Assembly: GCF_963678635.1 (NCBI RefSeq)
Contig: NC_087071.1
Coordinates: 8,541,842 to 8,605,841, forward strand
Length of the DNA: 64,000 bases
Source of the DNA: Symsagittifera roscoffensis
Taxonomy: Eukaryota; Xenacoelomorpha; Acoela; Convolutidae
Direction of reading: 5' to 3'
The notes beneath the pieces are model-generated. The model was not told the DNA's origin. It ran no database searches and saw nothing but the letters and a program-made list of their open reading frames with translations. The position numbers and the translations under genes were made by a program. How positions within the stretch are numbered: the stretch's first letter is position 1; each line of letters begins with the position of its first letter. Of the stretch, positions 11,361 to 23,389 are shown piece after piece.

Positions 11361-12204
11361 GACATATGATACGTGGACAAACAATTGCTCTAATTCTAAT
11401 TCTAGTTCTTTACAGTTTCAGAGCAAAGATTTGATATTTTCAAAAACGCTGTAAAAGTCTCAAAATATGTTTCTCAGTTTGCATTAGAATAGCCCTTCAG
11501 ATGCTTTATAATTTAACTCAAAATACTTTATTTTTTTTGCCACTGTTTAACACGCGGCACACATTTTCCGTTCAAAATTCAGTCACTGAGACGGTTAGTT
11601 GTTTGCAGAAAATTCCTCCTTGATGTCGTCATGACGAGAGTCGACGTGGAACAGTTTTTCCGTTCAACAGCATCAATCTTTTGCAATTAATTAACTGCGT
11701 CAATTCGCATAAGCTCTGTTTTGCCCGACGCTTTTCATCGTGGACAGAAGGAAAGTATGAGTGGTACCTATCAAATCTATATCATTGGTCGTTTTTTTTA
11801 ATTACTGCATCTTGTTCAGGAAGCCGTTCCGTAATTTGTATGTTACTCCTGTTTAAATTGTTTTTCTGATGTTTCAGACTCCTCATATTCTTGAATATAT
11901 CGCGTTTTTTGTCAAAGTACACAAATTTGCAAACAAAAATGGGCATATTGTCTCCATAATTTCTCATATACATGTGAAAAGCTTAAGTTTTGCCCAAGAA
12001 AATTTTTTAACTTCATACTTGTCTGGAAAAAAAACTTTTTGTCGCATCCGTAACCTCAGTTACTGCCCGTAAACCGAACGGCGGGTTTCATACAACAAAA
12101 CAACCCTTGCTAGTATAATTTTCTGGTCCTCGCGGCCTGGTATATTTATTTAAAAGCTTAAGTTTGAGATCCTTAGTTCTATACTTTGTTTTTCTTTTTT
12201 TTCC
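11361..12204. other. Intron sequence, nothing recognised
   Basis: AT-rich sequence between the LINE and the R1 repeat. It may include more 5' LINE sequence, but I recognise no motif. Confidence 0.4.
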
Positions 12205-12720
12205 GCAATTTAGTCTTCAGTAGACCTCGTATTTTTCTAGAATGTAAGCAGTCTCTGAACTGAACATAAAACGATTTTGATTATTACCGAGTAAGGTGAA
12301 ATGCACTTCATGATTTGACGCAGCTAACAGGTTAAACACTCTCATAACAATCCAAGTTTTAGTAAAAATTATATTATTGGAGTGTCCAAATGGGTCGTAG
12401 CCATAATCGCATGGATACACATACCCTATTTCATATTGATATCAACGAACACGAGAGACACAGACCAACAGCACCAAACGCACCACCAACCCCAGTGCTG
12501 AAAGAACAACTGCAGACTAAACAAACGAAGAAAAAAAAACTAGACTGGTTGGGCATCAAGAGTAGACTGTCAGATGGTAATACGAGAAAATTCAAGCGAA
12601 TAGCTAGAGTGAAGTGCATGGAGCCATCACTTCGGATGAAGCAGACGCAAAACCAAGGCCACGAAAAATCATCAGCTGTTTCATTCCAAACTAAGCGAGA
12701 ACATATTGGTTAAGTAAACA
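12205..12720. repeat. Dispersed repeat R1, copy 1
   Basis: This copy resembles 14920-15290 in several collinear blocks: TAGACCTC..ATTTTT near the start, ATTGGAGTGTCC/ATTGGTTGTCC, CATAGCCGTAAT-like, and an AAAATTCAAGCGAATAGC / AAACATTCAAGCGAACAGC block near the end. It holds a 107-codon plus-strand frame rich in Lys/Arg/Gln that I do not recognise and do not consider a supported gene. Confidence 0.5.
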
Positions 12721-13016
12721 AATGTCCGTGGAAGCACACAAACTTTATAAAACAGAATACAAGACAATTGAAATATGAAACAACAAAATCCAAACAAAGT
12801 ACAGCCCAAAAACTGACTAAAACATGTTTCAATTACGGAAACCCCTTCAATCAGAGCCAATTTCAAGGCGATAGACAATTTCACTTTCCCGGCGATAGAC
12901 AATTGCTGATCAAAATGCGCAAAAAGAAATCATTTAAACAAAATTTGCCTCCTAATAAGCGTAAATCATTTGAATGAATAAAGCGATAAAGCAAAAGAAA
13001 CGCAAAATGACCAGTA

Positions 13017-13535
13017 CGAGACTAATGGAGACGCAGCACTTTTTCCTGCTCTGAGTTGTTTCAGAACTTTCGGAAACGTAGGGAAAGACAACCATGCTTT
13101 CAGTTCCCGGCTTAAATGAACTTGAGCACCTATCATCACTTCGATGGCAGTCGGTCTTCGCTTCAAAAACCGCTCAAAACCGTTCAAATCTTGCGCGGTT
13201 TTTGAGCGGTTTTTTTTAGATAAACCGTTCAAAAACCGCTCAAACCGCTCATTTTGAAGCAAGATTTTGAGCGTAATTGTCTAAAAAAACCGCTCAAACC
13301 GCTCAAATCTTGCTTCAAATTAGGTGAAAAATCTCGACTCGGGTGTATACGTGGACTGGTTAACCTCTACACCATCACCGAAAAGCCTTCTAGTTTTGCT
13401 TTGGAAATAAAAAGTGTGATAATCTTTTCCAGATGTTAGGCCGTGGAAAAAGTGGTATTACGCTTTTTGAGACAACTTTTCGCATTTGGACTTAATTCCA
13501 CAGCTCTTTTCAACCGATTGAGACTAGCATAAAAA
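13017..13535 (-). pseudogene. Fossil duplicate of the FN3 exon at 6932-7278
   Basis: Read on the minus strand, this block is collinear with the 6932-7278 exon: an acceptor-like TATGCTAG, then a start resembling the real exon (SCG.KSKCE against SCGSDSKCE), 'SGKDYHTFYFQSK', a TYTPE-like stretch, and at the far end the region matching TTYSEE. It carries stop codons soon after the start and frameshifts, and is interrupted by an insert at 13147-13322. It lies in the same intron as the real upstream junction, in the order expected for a tandem exon duplication. It is not a usable alternative exon. Confidence 0.75.
13147..13322. mobile_element. Small foldback insert made of AACCGCTCAAA motifs
   Basis: This 176-bp block interrupts the fossil exon. 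It is built from alternating AAAACCGCTCAAA and TTTGAGCGGTTTTT strings and so can fold extensively on itself; both edges carry TTGCTTCAAA / GCTTCAAAAAC-like sequence. A related short block (AATCGCTCAAATTTTGCTTC) occurs near 18845-18870, so it is a family, probably a tiny non-autonomous element. Confidence 0.5.
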
Positions 13536-13539
13536 AATT

Positions 13540-14029
13540 TCAAATGTTGAACAAACTAATTTTCTAGCGTCTGTTTTTCACTGTTTCCATCATTTCGAGT
13601 CTTATATGAATCAAGTTAACAATGGCCACCCACAAGTAAATATCGTTCACCTCTGCCTTCGATTGAGATTAAATTTGCTAAGAGTGCATTAAAATTGCGA
13701 ATTTTTGATTGCCTAAAATTTCCGAATTAGAACCAATCAAACATCCCTCCAAACTGCTTTAGGTGATATTTTTTTGGCTTTAATTTTGTTGTTTGAGTCT
13801 TGGCTGATCATCAGTTATTATCAGAATTGTGGCTAAATGTGTGATGTTCCTTTGTAAAGTGAGAGGGACGAGTTTGTTTTTAGTTGTTAGTTTGCTACCC
13901 GAGCAAGATTTTGTTCATTAAGTACAGCAATAAAGTAATTATTAATACTCAAAATTAAACAGAGGAAACGTGGAAGAAAGCCTTAATAGCTCTTTTAATT
14001 TTGTATTCAAACTGTAAGAATGAGTTATA
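13540..14029. other. Intron sequence, nothing recognised
   Basis: AT-rich stretch between the fossil exon and the fold-back element with no recognised feature. Confidence 0.4.
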
Positions 14030-14183
14030 CTACTGTTTTCGAAAAAAAGTCTGGCTCAAGGTTTCATCAATATTTTTCAGTTTTAAAGGTTTAATAGTAG
14101 TTGCAAGTTCAACTACTATTAAATTTTTAAAGTTAAACAAACTTGATGAAAAAGTGTGCCAGATTTTTTTTCAAAAACAATAG
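14030..14183. mobile_element. Near-complete palindrome (fold-back element)
   Basis: The whole 154-bp block is an inverted repeat with arms of about 74 bp. The centre is perfect: TTTAATAGTAGTTG, a 6-nt loop CAAGTT, then CAACTACTATTAAA. The outer arms match with scattered differences (CTACTGTTTTCGAAAAAAAG against its counterpart ending TTTTTTTTCAAAAACAATAG). It is non-coding. The shape fits a palindromic MITE or fold-back element that could form a hairpin in single-stranded DNA or RNA. Confidence 0.75.
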
Positions 14184-14190
14184 TGAAACG

Positions 14191-14466
14191 GTTGCCAATA
14201 TATACTAACTATAAGATGGAGCGCGCGCCAAAAAAACGCGATTTTTTTGTCAAAATTTGTGACAACGCGCGTCAACGGCTTTTTTGACTGTTTTTCAAAA
14301 ATTTGCCTGCCGCGCAGACAATTTTGCCAAAATAGGGGCAAAACAGTGCTTTGGGAGAGCTCGAAAAATCAATTTGATCGACCTAAAAAAAAAAAGGTCG
14401 TCATAATTTTCGATTTTTTTTTGAAAATCCGCCCCCCCCCTCGAGAAAATCCTAGATCCACCCCAG
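14191..14466 (-). mobile_element. MITE copy E with 8-bp flanking repeat GTGAAACG
   Basis: The right end GATCCACCCCAG is the CAGGGG-family terminus and is followed by GTGAAACG (14467-14474). The same 8-mer stands at 14183-14190 on the left, at the edge of the palindrome. The left terminus has lost the CAGGGG sequence, so the 5' part is rearranged or eroded. Internal blocks TTTGATCGACC, GCGCGCGCCAAAAAAACGCG and CTCGAGAAAATCCTAG match other copies. Confidence 0.6.
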
Positions 14467-14474
14467 GTGAAACG

Positions 14475-14919
14475 CATGCTTACAGTTTGAAAAAAAGTTT
14501 TTGGGTAGTTGAAAAATTAGCTCAAAAAAATCAGACCAGTTATGTTAATTAGTTGCTTCGTTTTCTTCGTTTTTCCTGTTGTAATTAACTGAAGTTTCTA
14601 GTCCTTGCTTTATTTGACCGAGTTTTGTTGTCAAAAGAGTAAAAACGTCAAAATCAATTTGTTTTCTGAAAAAGAGGGACACTTTAATAAACAAAACTTT
14701 TTTTTTTCATTAAAGCTCATGACTTAATTCGATTTTTTAATATTTAATTTCTAAAACTTGATCCTGTTGTCAACCAGCCCGAATTATTTTGCGATATGGG
14801 GTTCAAAATAACATGAATGCTACAAGATAAGTCATTGAGACTATGTCCTCGCACAAAGTACATCCTCGACTATTTGTACTGAGAGATCTCCCTGCCTAAA
14901 TGAAGTTGAGCAATAGTCG
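14475..14919. other. Intron sequence, nothing recognised
   Basis: AT-rich stretch between MITE copy E and the second R1 repeat copy. No coding, RNA or repeat feature recognised. Confidence 0.4.
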
Positions 14920-15290
14920 TCAATAGACCTCATAATTTTTGGCAGAACGTAAATTCTTTTCTATGGAGAGATGTGAAGAACTTAGGAAGATATTATATAA
15001 GAAAAACACCTCATGGCACGACGCACAAAGGATAAAAAAAATCCACACAAAACTCCCCAAATTTGCAAAAACACAATAATTGGTTGTCCTAGAACTACAT
15101 AGCCGTAATTGCTTCAAAATCAACAAACTTCAGAAACAGTTAACAACGCACCAGCAAACACAAAACTGATAGAAACAAAAATTAAGACTAAACAAATGCA
15201 AAGAAAAGATAAAGGGTAAATCCGAATCTTGAGTTGAGGGAAAACAAAAACATTCAAGCGAACAGCAAGTGTGTACTGTGGAGACATCAT
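14920..15290. repeat. Dispersed repeat R1, copy 2
   Basis: Collinear with 12205-12720 (see that entry). Its right end runs directly into the 16-bp minisatellite: the R1 sequence GTGTACTGTGGAGACATC already contains GGAGACATC, the core of the array unit. The array therefore seems to have expanded from the end of this copy. Confidence 0.5.
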
Positions 15291-17700
15291 GTAGGACACA
15301 TGGAGACATCCCGTAGTGGAGACATCCCGTAGGACTCATGGAGACATCCTGTAGTGGAGACATCCCGTAGTGCAGACATCCCGTAGTGGAGACATCCCGT
15401 AGTGGAGACATCCCGTAGGACTCATGGAGACATCCAGTAGTGGATACATCCCGTAGTGGAGACATTCCGTAGTGGAGACATCCCGTAGGACTCATGGAGA
15501 CATCCAGTAGTGGATACATCCCGTAGTGGAGACATCCCGTAGTGGAGACATCCCGTAGCACACCTGTGGCGGAGACATCCCGTAGTGGATACATCCCGTA
15601 GTGGAGACATCCCGTAGTGGAGACATCCCATAGTGGAGACATCCCGTAGGACTCATGGAGACATCCAGTAGTGGATACATCCCGTAGTGGAGACATCCCG
15701 TAGTGGAGACATCCCGTAGTGGAGACATCCAGTAGTGGAGACATCCCGTAGTCGAGACATCCCATAGTACTCATGGAGACATCCTGTGGTGGAGACATCC
15801 CGTAGTGCAGACATCCCGTAGTGGAGACATCCCGTAGTGGAGACATCCCGTAGGACTCATGGAGACATCCAGTAGTGGATACATCCCGTAGTGGAGACAT
15901 TCCGTAGTGGAGACATCCCGTAGGACTCATGGAGACATCCAGTAGTGGATACATCCCGTAGTGGAGACATCCCGTAGTGGAGACATCCCGTAGCACACCT
16001 GTGGCGGAGACATCCCGTAGTGGATACATCCCGTAGTGGAGACATCCCGTAGTGGAGACATCCCATAGTGGAGACATCCCATAGTGGAGACATCCCATAG
16101 TGGAGACATCCCGTAGTGGAGACATCTCATAGTGGAGACATCCCATAGTGGAGACATCCCATAGTGGAGACATCCCGTAGTGGAGACATCCCGTAGTGGA
16201 GACATCCCGTAGTGGAGACATCCCGTAGTGGAGACATCTGTAGTGGAGACATCCCGTAGTGGAGACATCCAGTAGTGGAGACATCCCGTAGTGGAGACAT
16301 CCCATAGTACTCATGGAGACATCCTGTGGTGGAGACATCTCGTAGTGGAGACATCCCGCGGTGGAGACATCCGGTAGTGGAGTTATCCCGTAGTGGAGAC
16401 ATCCCGTAGGACTCATGGAGACACCCTGTGGTGGAGACATCCCGTAGTGGAGACATCCCGTGATGGAGACATCCCGTGGTGGAGACATCCCGTAATAGAG
16501 ACATCCCGTAATAGAGACATCCCGTAGGACTCATGGAGACATCCTGTGGTGGAGACATCTCGTAGTGGAGACATCCCGTAGTGGAGACATCCCGTAGGAC
16601 TCATGGAGACATCCTGTGGTGGAGACATCCCGTAGTGGAGACATCCCGTAGGACTCATGGAGACATCCTGTGGTGGAGACATCCCGTAGTGGATACATCC
16701 CGTAGTGGAGACATCTCGTAGTGGAGACATCCCGTAGGACTCATGGAGACATCCTGTGGTGGAGACATCCCGTAGTGGAGACATCCCGTAGGACTCATGG
16801 AGACATCCTGTGGTGGAGACATCCCGTAGTGGATACATCCCGTAGTGGAGACATCTCGTAGTGGAGACATCCCGTAGGACTCATGGAGACACCCTGTGGT
16901 GGAGATATCCCGTAGTGGTTACATCCCGTTGTGGAGACATCCCGTAGTGGAGACATCCCGTAGGACTCATGGAGACATCCTGTGGTGGAGACATCCCGTA
17001 GTGGAGACATCCCGTAGGACTCATGGAGACATCCTGTGGTGGAGACATCCCGTAGTGGAGACATCTCGTAGTGGAGACATCCCGTAGGACTCATGGAGAC
17101 ATCCTGTGGTGGAGACATCCCGTAGTGGAGACATCCCGTAGGACTCATGGAGACATCCTGTGGTGGAGACATCCCGTAGTGGAGACATCCCGCAGGACTC
17201 ATGGAGACATCCTGTGGTGGAGACATCCCGTAGTGGAGACATCCCGTAGGACTCATGGAGACATCCTGTGGTGGAGACATCTCGTAGTGGAGACATCCCG
17301 TAGGACTCATGGAGACATCCTGTGGTGGAGACATCCCGTAGTGGATACATCCCGTAGTCGAGACATCCCGTAGTGGAGACATCCCGTAGGACTCATGGAG
17401 ACATCCTGTGGTGGAGACATCCCGTAGTGGAGACATCCCGTAAGACTCATGGAGACATCCTGTGGTGGAGACATCCCGTAGTGGAGACATCCCGTAGGAC
17501 TCATGGAGACATCCTGTGGTGGAGACATCCCGTAGTGGAGACATCCCGTAGGACTCATGGAGACATCCTGTGGTGGAGACATCCCGTAGTGGATACATCC
17601 CGTAGTGGAGACATCTCGTAGTGGAGACATCGCGTAATGGAGACATCCCGTAGTGGAGACATCCCGTAGTGGAGACATCCCGTCGTGGACACATCCCACA
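15275..17700. repeat. Minisatellite, 16-bp unit GTAGTGGAGACATCCC
   Basis: About 2.4 kb of a 16-bp unit GTAGTGGAGACATCCC with point variants (GTGGTGG, CATCCAGTAG, GTAGTGGATACATCCC). A 22-bp variant unit with GGACTCATGG inserted recurs with two plain units, forming a 54-bp higher-order repeat, most regular at 16880-17580. Near 15420-15620 and 15857-16050 a block with the rare string CACACCTGTGGCGG is duplicated at a distance of about 435 bp. Because 16 is not a multiple of 3 and the unit has no stop on the minus strand, all three minus frames stay open (up to 452 codons) and give the same MSPLRDVSTTGCLHYG peptide. I treat these as non-coding. Confidence 0.95.
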
Positions 17701-18900
17701 CAAGGACAGAACAGATCAAAAGCAAAGAACAATATTCATTGAAGTCTGGGTCAAAAAATTTTGATGAAACGCCGGTTTCAATAAAAAATCCAACCAATAA
17801 CGTTCAAATGATATTAACTAGAGACCTCTGGAAAAATGGAATTTTCATAGTAGAAAAATCATAGCAATCGCAAGATCATTTTCATCTGCCGAGTCTCGAA
17901 GAAGAACGAATATTTCGAACAATTCAACTCGGAGATAGTGAAGCTAGACAGAGACGAAAAATGAACCAGAAATATGTTTACAGCACACATAGCAAATCAG
18001 AAAACTTCTAAAGCGCAAGTCCCAAAAATGGGGGCAACAAAAAAAACTGCTAGTTATTAAACCGCGGAGAAAAGATAGCAAACAGAATAAAACGATAAAA
18101 AATTAAAGTCAAGGCCATGCAAGCATATCAGTGATTCTAATCTAAGTAAAACAAGAACAAATTGGTTTGCTGAGCCATAAAAGCAACAGTCCAGGTTTTG
18201 CTCAAAAAGTGCAGAAAAAAAAGTGCAGAAAAAAGGGGAGAAATTTCTAAATTGTTTGCCGTTTAGCAGGTGTAAAATTTGTGAATGAAGAATTTGTGGA
18301 GGCAGAAAAGACACAAACTGACCAACCAGAAAAGAATGCAGACCCGGTAGCGTTCGCAGACTATATATCTGCAGACTACGGGGAAACAATGAAAAAAGAC
18401 AAATTCACAGTTATGGCCATACAAAGAACGTTAGAAAAACGATAGACTACGCAGAAGACGACCTACACTACCATATTGTGAAACTCAAAACTACATGAGA
18501 ACCAATCATAGCAAAAGCCGATGAACTTCCCTGACGAACGAATAAATTGGTAAATGCCATCTGATAACAACAGTGTCTACATCACACCACTGTAGGGACT
18601 AAACTAAAACTACGTTTCAAATCAAGTGGCAAAGTCGAAAGATAAATTGAGCACCTCAACCCTGGCAGACTCGATGGCATAGAGTGGTCTTACCACTGGA
18701 GGTCAACCAAGCTTATTGGCATTCAAGACTAGACAACCTAACATAATTACTTGAATTTAACTTAGCTAAAACACTTTATAAATCCTGTCGGATAACACTC
18801 AGCAATAGGAAAGAATTGGAGCGCCATAGGTTGAGAAAACCTTTCAAATCGCTCAAATTTTGCTTCAAAAAAGTGCCTTTCCAGACTTTGCGCGTCCGTC
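17701..18900 (+). other. Possible decayed retroelement coding remnant, unidentified
   Basis: The base composition is A-rich and less repetitive than the flanks. Around 18285-18440 a plus-strand frame without an obvious start reads EFVEAEKTQTDQPEKNADP and then FADYISADYGETMKKDK, which looks like former coding sequence, but stops follow quickly and I match it to no family. A GCTCAAATTTTGCTTC block near 18850 resembles the foldback insert at 13147. Nothing else is recognised. Confidence 0.3.
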
Positions 18901-19005
18901 GCGACTCAAATCGCGTTTTTTGCGACTCAAAAACCTCTGCGCAACTGCATTCGTGTTAACTTAAGTCGTGCACCTCGACTCGGTTATGAAAGAATAGGAA
19001 CTCAC

Positions 19006-19150
19006 ATCGGCACATCCTGTTAGCAGCCAATTCACCGTAATCGAATGATCTGCTTTGATCCTCTCCGAGATCTCTTCAGATGGCTTTGCAGGAACAGTAG
19101 ACGCCAGAACTGAAGTATTCGTCTGGCTCGTTTCCCCGTTGAACCAGGTG
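19006..19150 (-). CDS. FN3-repeat host gene, exon
   Basis: This 145-nt exon lies between AATATTTCAG and the donor GAT/GTGAGTT. It encodes the end of one FN3 repeat (TWFNGETSQTNTSVLAST), a VPAKPSEEIS linker and the start of the next (HSITVNWLLTGCAD), where 'sItVnW' is the usual FN3 B-strand with its buried Trp. One entering base completes a Ser codon begun in the exon at 35327, and it leaves in phase 0 into the exon at 7278. Both junctions restore FN3-like sequence across introns of 16.2 and 11.7 kb. Confidence 0.85.
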
Positions 19151-22017
19151 CTGAAATATTTTCAACCAATTCAACCACCGTATGTGGAATCCAGCTCATG
19201 ATTGTTTAAAAAAATTAAATCTGTGGAATCCAAATCAGTATAAAAAATTTGGCGTAATATTATATTGCAATGCCAAAGTTTTGTTCTGATTTGGATTCAA
19301 CAGACTTTGTCTCTCTCTATACTGTAGAAACAAACAGGATTCCAAATACGATCGTTGACTTGGAATTGAAGGACCCTGTTTATAAGCATGAACTGAAGAA
19401 GACCAAAATCATTCACTTTTTTAGTCTTTATTCGTTTTAGGTTCTGTTTGCCATTTCAGTTTTATACAGCCATGTCAGCCATAATCTTGCCAACGTATTC
19501 CACGAACTTTGAGCGCTAAAAGTACCAAACGCGCTTATATTGAAACAAAAATGTCGTATTAGAGCAAAATCGTGTTTTTTTAATTTAAGAGCTGAAAATT
19601 TGAAATAAAATAGATGAAAAAGTGAGTTAGAAATGTCTTTTAAAGTGAATAACATAATATGATTTCGGGAATATTCTCTATAAAAAGAAAATGTAGATTT
19701 AATGTGTCTATATATATTTTTATTTCGTCTGAATTTTTTGAGTTTCGAGCTCACATTTCAAACTGTATTTCACTCGTGATATTTTTTTTCGTAAAGTTAT
19801 GGTGGCTTAAAAAATGTCAGATTGGCTGTTTGGACAACTAACTCGTTCTGTGTTTCGTTATGTTTTGATTGTTTTGCTCTGTTTTGAACAAGTAAATTGG
19901 GATGTGTTTCGGCTATTTAAAAAGGTTTAGAAGTTTCATCCTAGACGTTAATAACAACAGTTTTTGGTTCAGATAACGTGTGTTGGAACATTTTCAACAA
20001 GAACAGAATCTGAAAAAACAGCATAAGTTTTGTTGTGTATTTTCATCAGTTTTTTTGGTGATGACTATCGGGAAGTCGGAACATCTAGGACTTTACCCTG
20101 ATGCGAGCAGTCTTGTTTAGTTCAGATGCAACCCATGCTTTTAATTAACAAACTAAAAAGTTCTTGAAATTTTACCAGATTTAGTATGGTATAATTTTTT
20201 TGTCAATCTAATTTGCAGCCAAACTACCAACTCAATGGTTGAAAAAACTACATCAAAGTGTTCCACTGATCTAACCAAAAAATGTTTAACGAGGATAAAA
20301 ATTTCAGATTATATCAAAAACTTAGTGAAAAAAAAATTGTTTGATATAAGAAATGCCAGTGATTTAGCTGGGAACAGTTACTAACTCCATGCAATTTGCA
20401 AACTCACAACCGAGTCAGCTGACTCATATTCATGTAATTGAAGAAAACATCAATAATTACTAGTCAGAAAACCCAAGCTAAAAACTGTTTTTGTAAAATC
20501 AATAGAAAATATAAAATCAATTTGCCACTGAGAGGCCATCAGTGATCTTGTCAAGGTTGATAAGTAGTATCACATCAACGGCATCGATTGTTTGACGATT
20601 GTTTGGTTGATTCACCCGCGTCACGTGCTCTAATTTCTCCTATAACTTTCCTACGAAAGAAATTAGTTCTATGGACAATTATCTATAGTTAATTTTCCAT
20701 CAAAGAAATTTTTCTGTTTCAACTTCAAACACAGATGAGATTCAACAGCAAAAAATAGTTACGGAGAATCGTTTAGAGAAAAGGCACAATCAATGAAAGA
20801 GATTCCACCTAATATCAGTCCATTCAGTACATTCTCAGCGGTGAACACATACCATCTTAGGGCTGGTGGTTGTTGATCACTTCACCATTGTTAATCATAT
20901 TAACACTTTCCTTTAACTTTTTGACCAATATTGTTTTTTCCATGATGTTTTTGCTGTTTTAGATTCCACGAACATATAACTAGAAAAATGTAGCACTCAA
21001 AATTGCTCCAAAAGCTGCAACATTTGTGGAATCCGGAACAAAAGCTGCAAAATTTGCGGAATCCGGAACAAGATCAACTTACTGCACCAAAGCAAATGAG
21101 CAGAAATATAGTGGTAACGCTTGATATCTCGTTAAACTCTGATGAGACAAAGCATTATTTATGCTTGTGGTGATTTTCTTTATTCATTCAACTTTCGGTT
21201 TTGTTAAACAATTTTAACAAAAATTCTTATACCAACTGACAGATATTTTTTGTCTTGAGCTCAAAATTGTAAAAATTATTTCACCTTTGATTACTTTTCA
21301 TAAATTACTGGAGCTTAGAAATAGCTAATTTTCCAATTTGGGATAATTGAAGTGAAACAATTTGCATTCTGATAACACGGGTTAACCGTGGATTATTGTG
21401 TTCTAAAGTGAATTGAGGCAAGTCATTTGCTCGTATTTTTAGAAAACAAGACACCAAATAGATACCTTTGTTTTTTTTCCATGTTGGGGTATGAATTGAA
21501 GACAAGAAAAGAGAAAGAAAACTTTTTTCTTTATTTCGTAGAGTTTTCAAGCAAACAAGCATCCTCGCTTCGCAATCCAAAGAACTCCAGACTGATACTC
21601 GTACGCATTGGAAGTTTGAAAAACTCGTCTCAATAAAAAACCTTCCCAAACATATTTACATTTGTATCACTTTCCTCGAAAGTCGGAACAACATTTTTTA
21701 AATTAGCCATAAAATGCAATCGGAACAATTAGTGATTCGCCCTGATATACGTGCAGTCTTTTCAGTCACATTACTTGGTTACTAGAAAACTCAAATGCTA
21801 GATCGACTATCGTTTTTTAACAATCATAAAGAGTCTAAATTAAGTTAGTAAACTTGGTTAAATAGACAATACTGGCAGCTGTCGGAAAATTATAATAATT
21901 AGCAAAAAAATTGGACAGTCAGAATCAGTTAAATTAAGTAAATGACCAATTTCAGCCATATGTATCATGCAAATATTTCAGACAAAATTTGCTCAAAAAA
22001 GCATTCAGTCACAAACA
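19151..22017. other. Large intron with dispersed short repeats
   Basis: This part of the 16.2-kb intron has no gene that I recognise. Repeats seen are two adjacent units of AAAAGCTGCAA-ATTTG-GGAATCCGGAAC at about 21010-21072. There is also a block with GTCGGAACA followed by CCTGAT-TACG-GCAGTCTT at about 20075-20115 and 21680-21765, with a third relative at 41605-41650. Frames of up to 114 codons here look like chance. Confidence 0.5.
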
Positions 22018-22590
22018 GGGGCGGATATAGGATTTTTTGAGGTTGCCGGATTTTCAAAAAAAATTCGAAAATTATTTCGATTTTTTTAGGTCGACCATAT
22101 TGATTTTCCGAGTTATCTCAAAGCACTATGAAGGCCCTATTTTGGCTAAATTTTCTGCGCCGGAGTCAAAATTTTGAGGAAACATGCTAAAAAAGCCATT
22201 ATTAGGCACTTTTGGAAAATTTTGATCAGAAAATGTCTCAAAGTACTATGAAGACCCCATTTTGGCCAAACTTTCTGCGCCGGAGTCAAAATTTTGAGGA
22301 AACATGCTAAAAAGGGCATTTTTAGGCACTTCTGAAAATTTTGATCAGAAAATGTCTCAAAGTACTATGAAGAACCCATTCTGGCCAAATTTTCTGCGCC
22401 GGAGTCAAAATTTTGATGAAACATGCTAAAAAAGTCATTTTTAGGCGCTTCTTAAAATTTTGATCAAAAGAAAGCGCTTTTTCAGCGCGCGCTCTCCCCT
22501 CAAAATTTGTATGCATTGGCGCCAAGGGAGCCTATAGAAAATTTGTAGGGTCCGTCACCAGAAATAGATATCTCAAAATATTACAAAATA
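22018..22590 (+). mobile_element. MITE copy F with internal triplication
   Basis: Begins CAGGGGCGGATATAGG, the family terminus. A unit of about 119 bp, starting TCTCAAAG and carrying CTATGAAG, TTTTCTGCGCCGGAGTC and AGGAAACATGCTAAAAA, is present three times in a row from 22116, 22236 and 22355 to about 22470. The right end (CGCGCGCTCTCCCCTCAAAA, then GGGTCCGTCACCAGAAATAG) is followed by decayed sequence without a clear terminus. Confidence 0.65.
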
Positions 22591-23227
22591 GTCTCCACGA
22601 CTTCTGCAAAATCAATTCCAGTTGCAGACAGATTTTTCTTCAATAAAAACTCTTCAATAAAATCTCTTTAAACGCAACCAAGTATGAGCTATGAAACAAA
22701 TAATTCTATACAATCATTGGTTTGATGATAATTTGGCTGGCCGGGTCAAAATTGCTCACTAATTTTGTTTTTTTTTTCGTGGAGGGAACTGAGCATAACT
22801 TGTATTAAAATGAGCTATTTGAGCAAAATTTTTTAGCAAACTGGATCCAACTTTTTTAATAAGGGACAGCAGTTTTAACTAGAGAGAGATCCGCTGAATT
22901 TGGCAAGGTTCTCGATAATTCAAATTAAATAAAAAACTGAGAACTTTTCTTTGTTTGTTCTTATACTTCAAGCGTATTAAAAAAAATTATACCATTTGGA
23001 TTATGAAAACCATAGAATAAAATATTCGATCTGTTGATATCAATTTTAGCAAACAGCTGAAGCGATTAGACATATTAGCCTGGTTCTATATGCGATGTTG
23101 GAGCCACCCCTTTGATAACTACTGAAAAATTTCTACTCCCATAATTGAAAACAGTAAATTATTACTTGAGCGTTCTATTTACCACTCGAGTTTTGCTGCA
23201 TTCTGATTGATCGTATTTAACATTCAT
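22591..23227. other. Intron sequence, nothing recognised
   Basis: AT-rich intron sequence between MITE copy F and the left LTR of the old BEL element. No feature recognised. Confidence 0.4.
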
Positions 23228-23389
23228 GTTTTCTAAGTCTTAAGTTCAGTCTCTTTGTTGTTCACAGAAGGCAATAATATATTTAATAAATTTCCTACAA
23301 ATCACGAGAGTATTCAACGATTTTTGCAAGAACTAAAATGAGACAGTTTAAGTCGTGAATATCCGTCGGAGAGGGAGCTCGTAATTAGT

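Noticed and set aside
12390..12977. Lys/Gln-rich plus-strand frames as a small gene, with CFNYG as a possible zinc knuckle
   Set aside because: Only one of the four metal ligands is in place, and the region is part of dispersed repeat R1 and its flank.
15130..17797. Long minus-strand open frames (up to 452 and 302 codons) as a repetitive protein gene
   Set aside because: They are a direct consequence of a stop-free 16-bp unit; all three frames are open and give the same peptide, with no codon signature or splice context.
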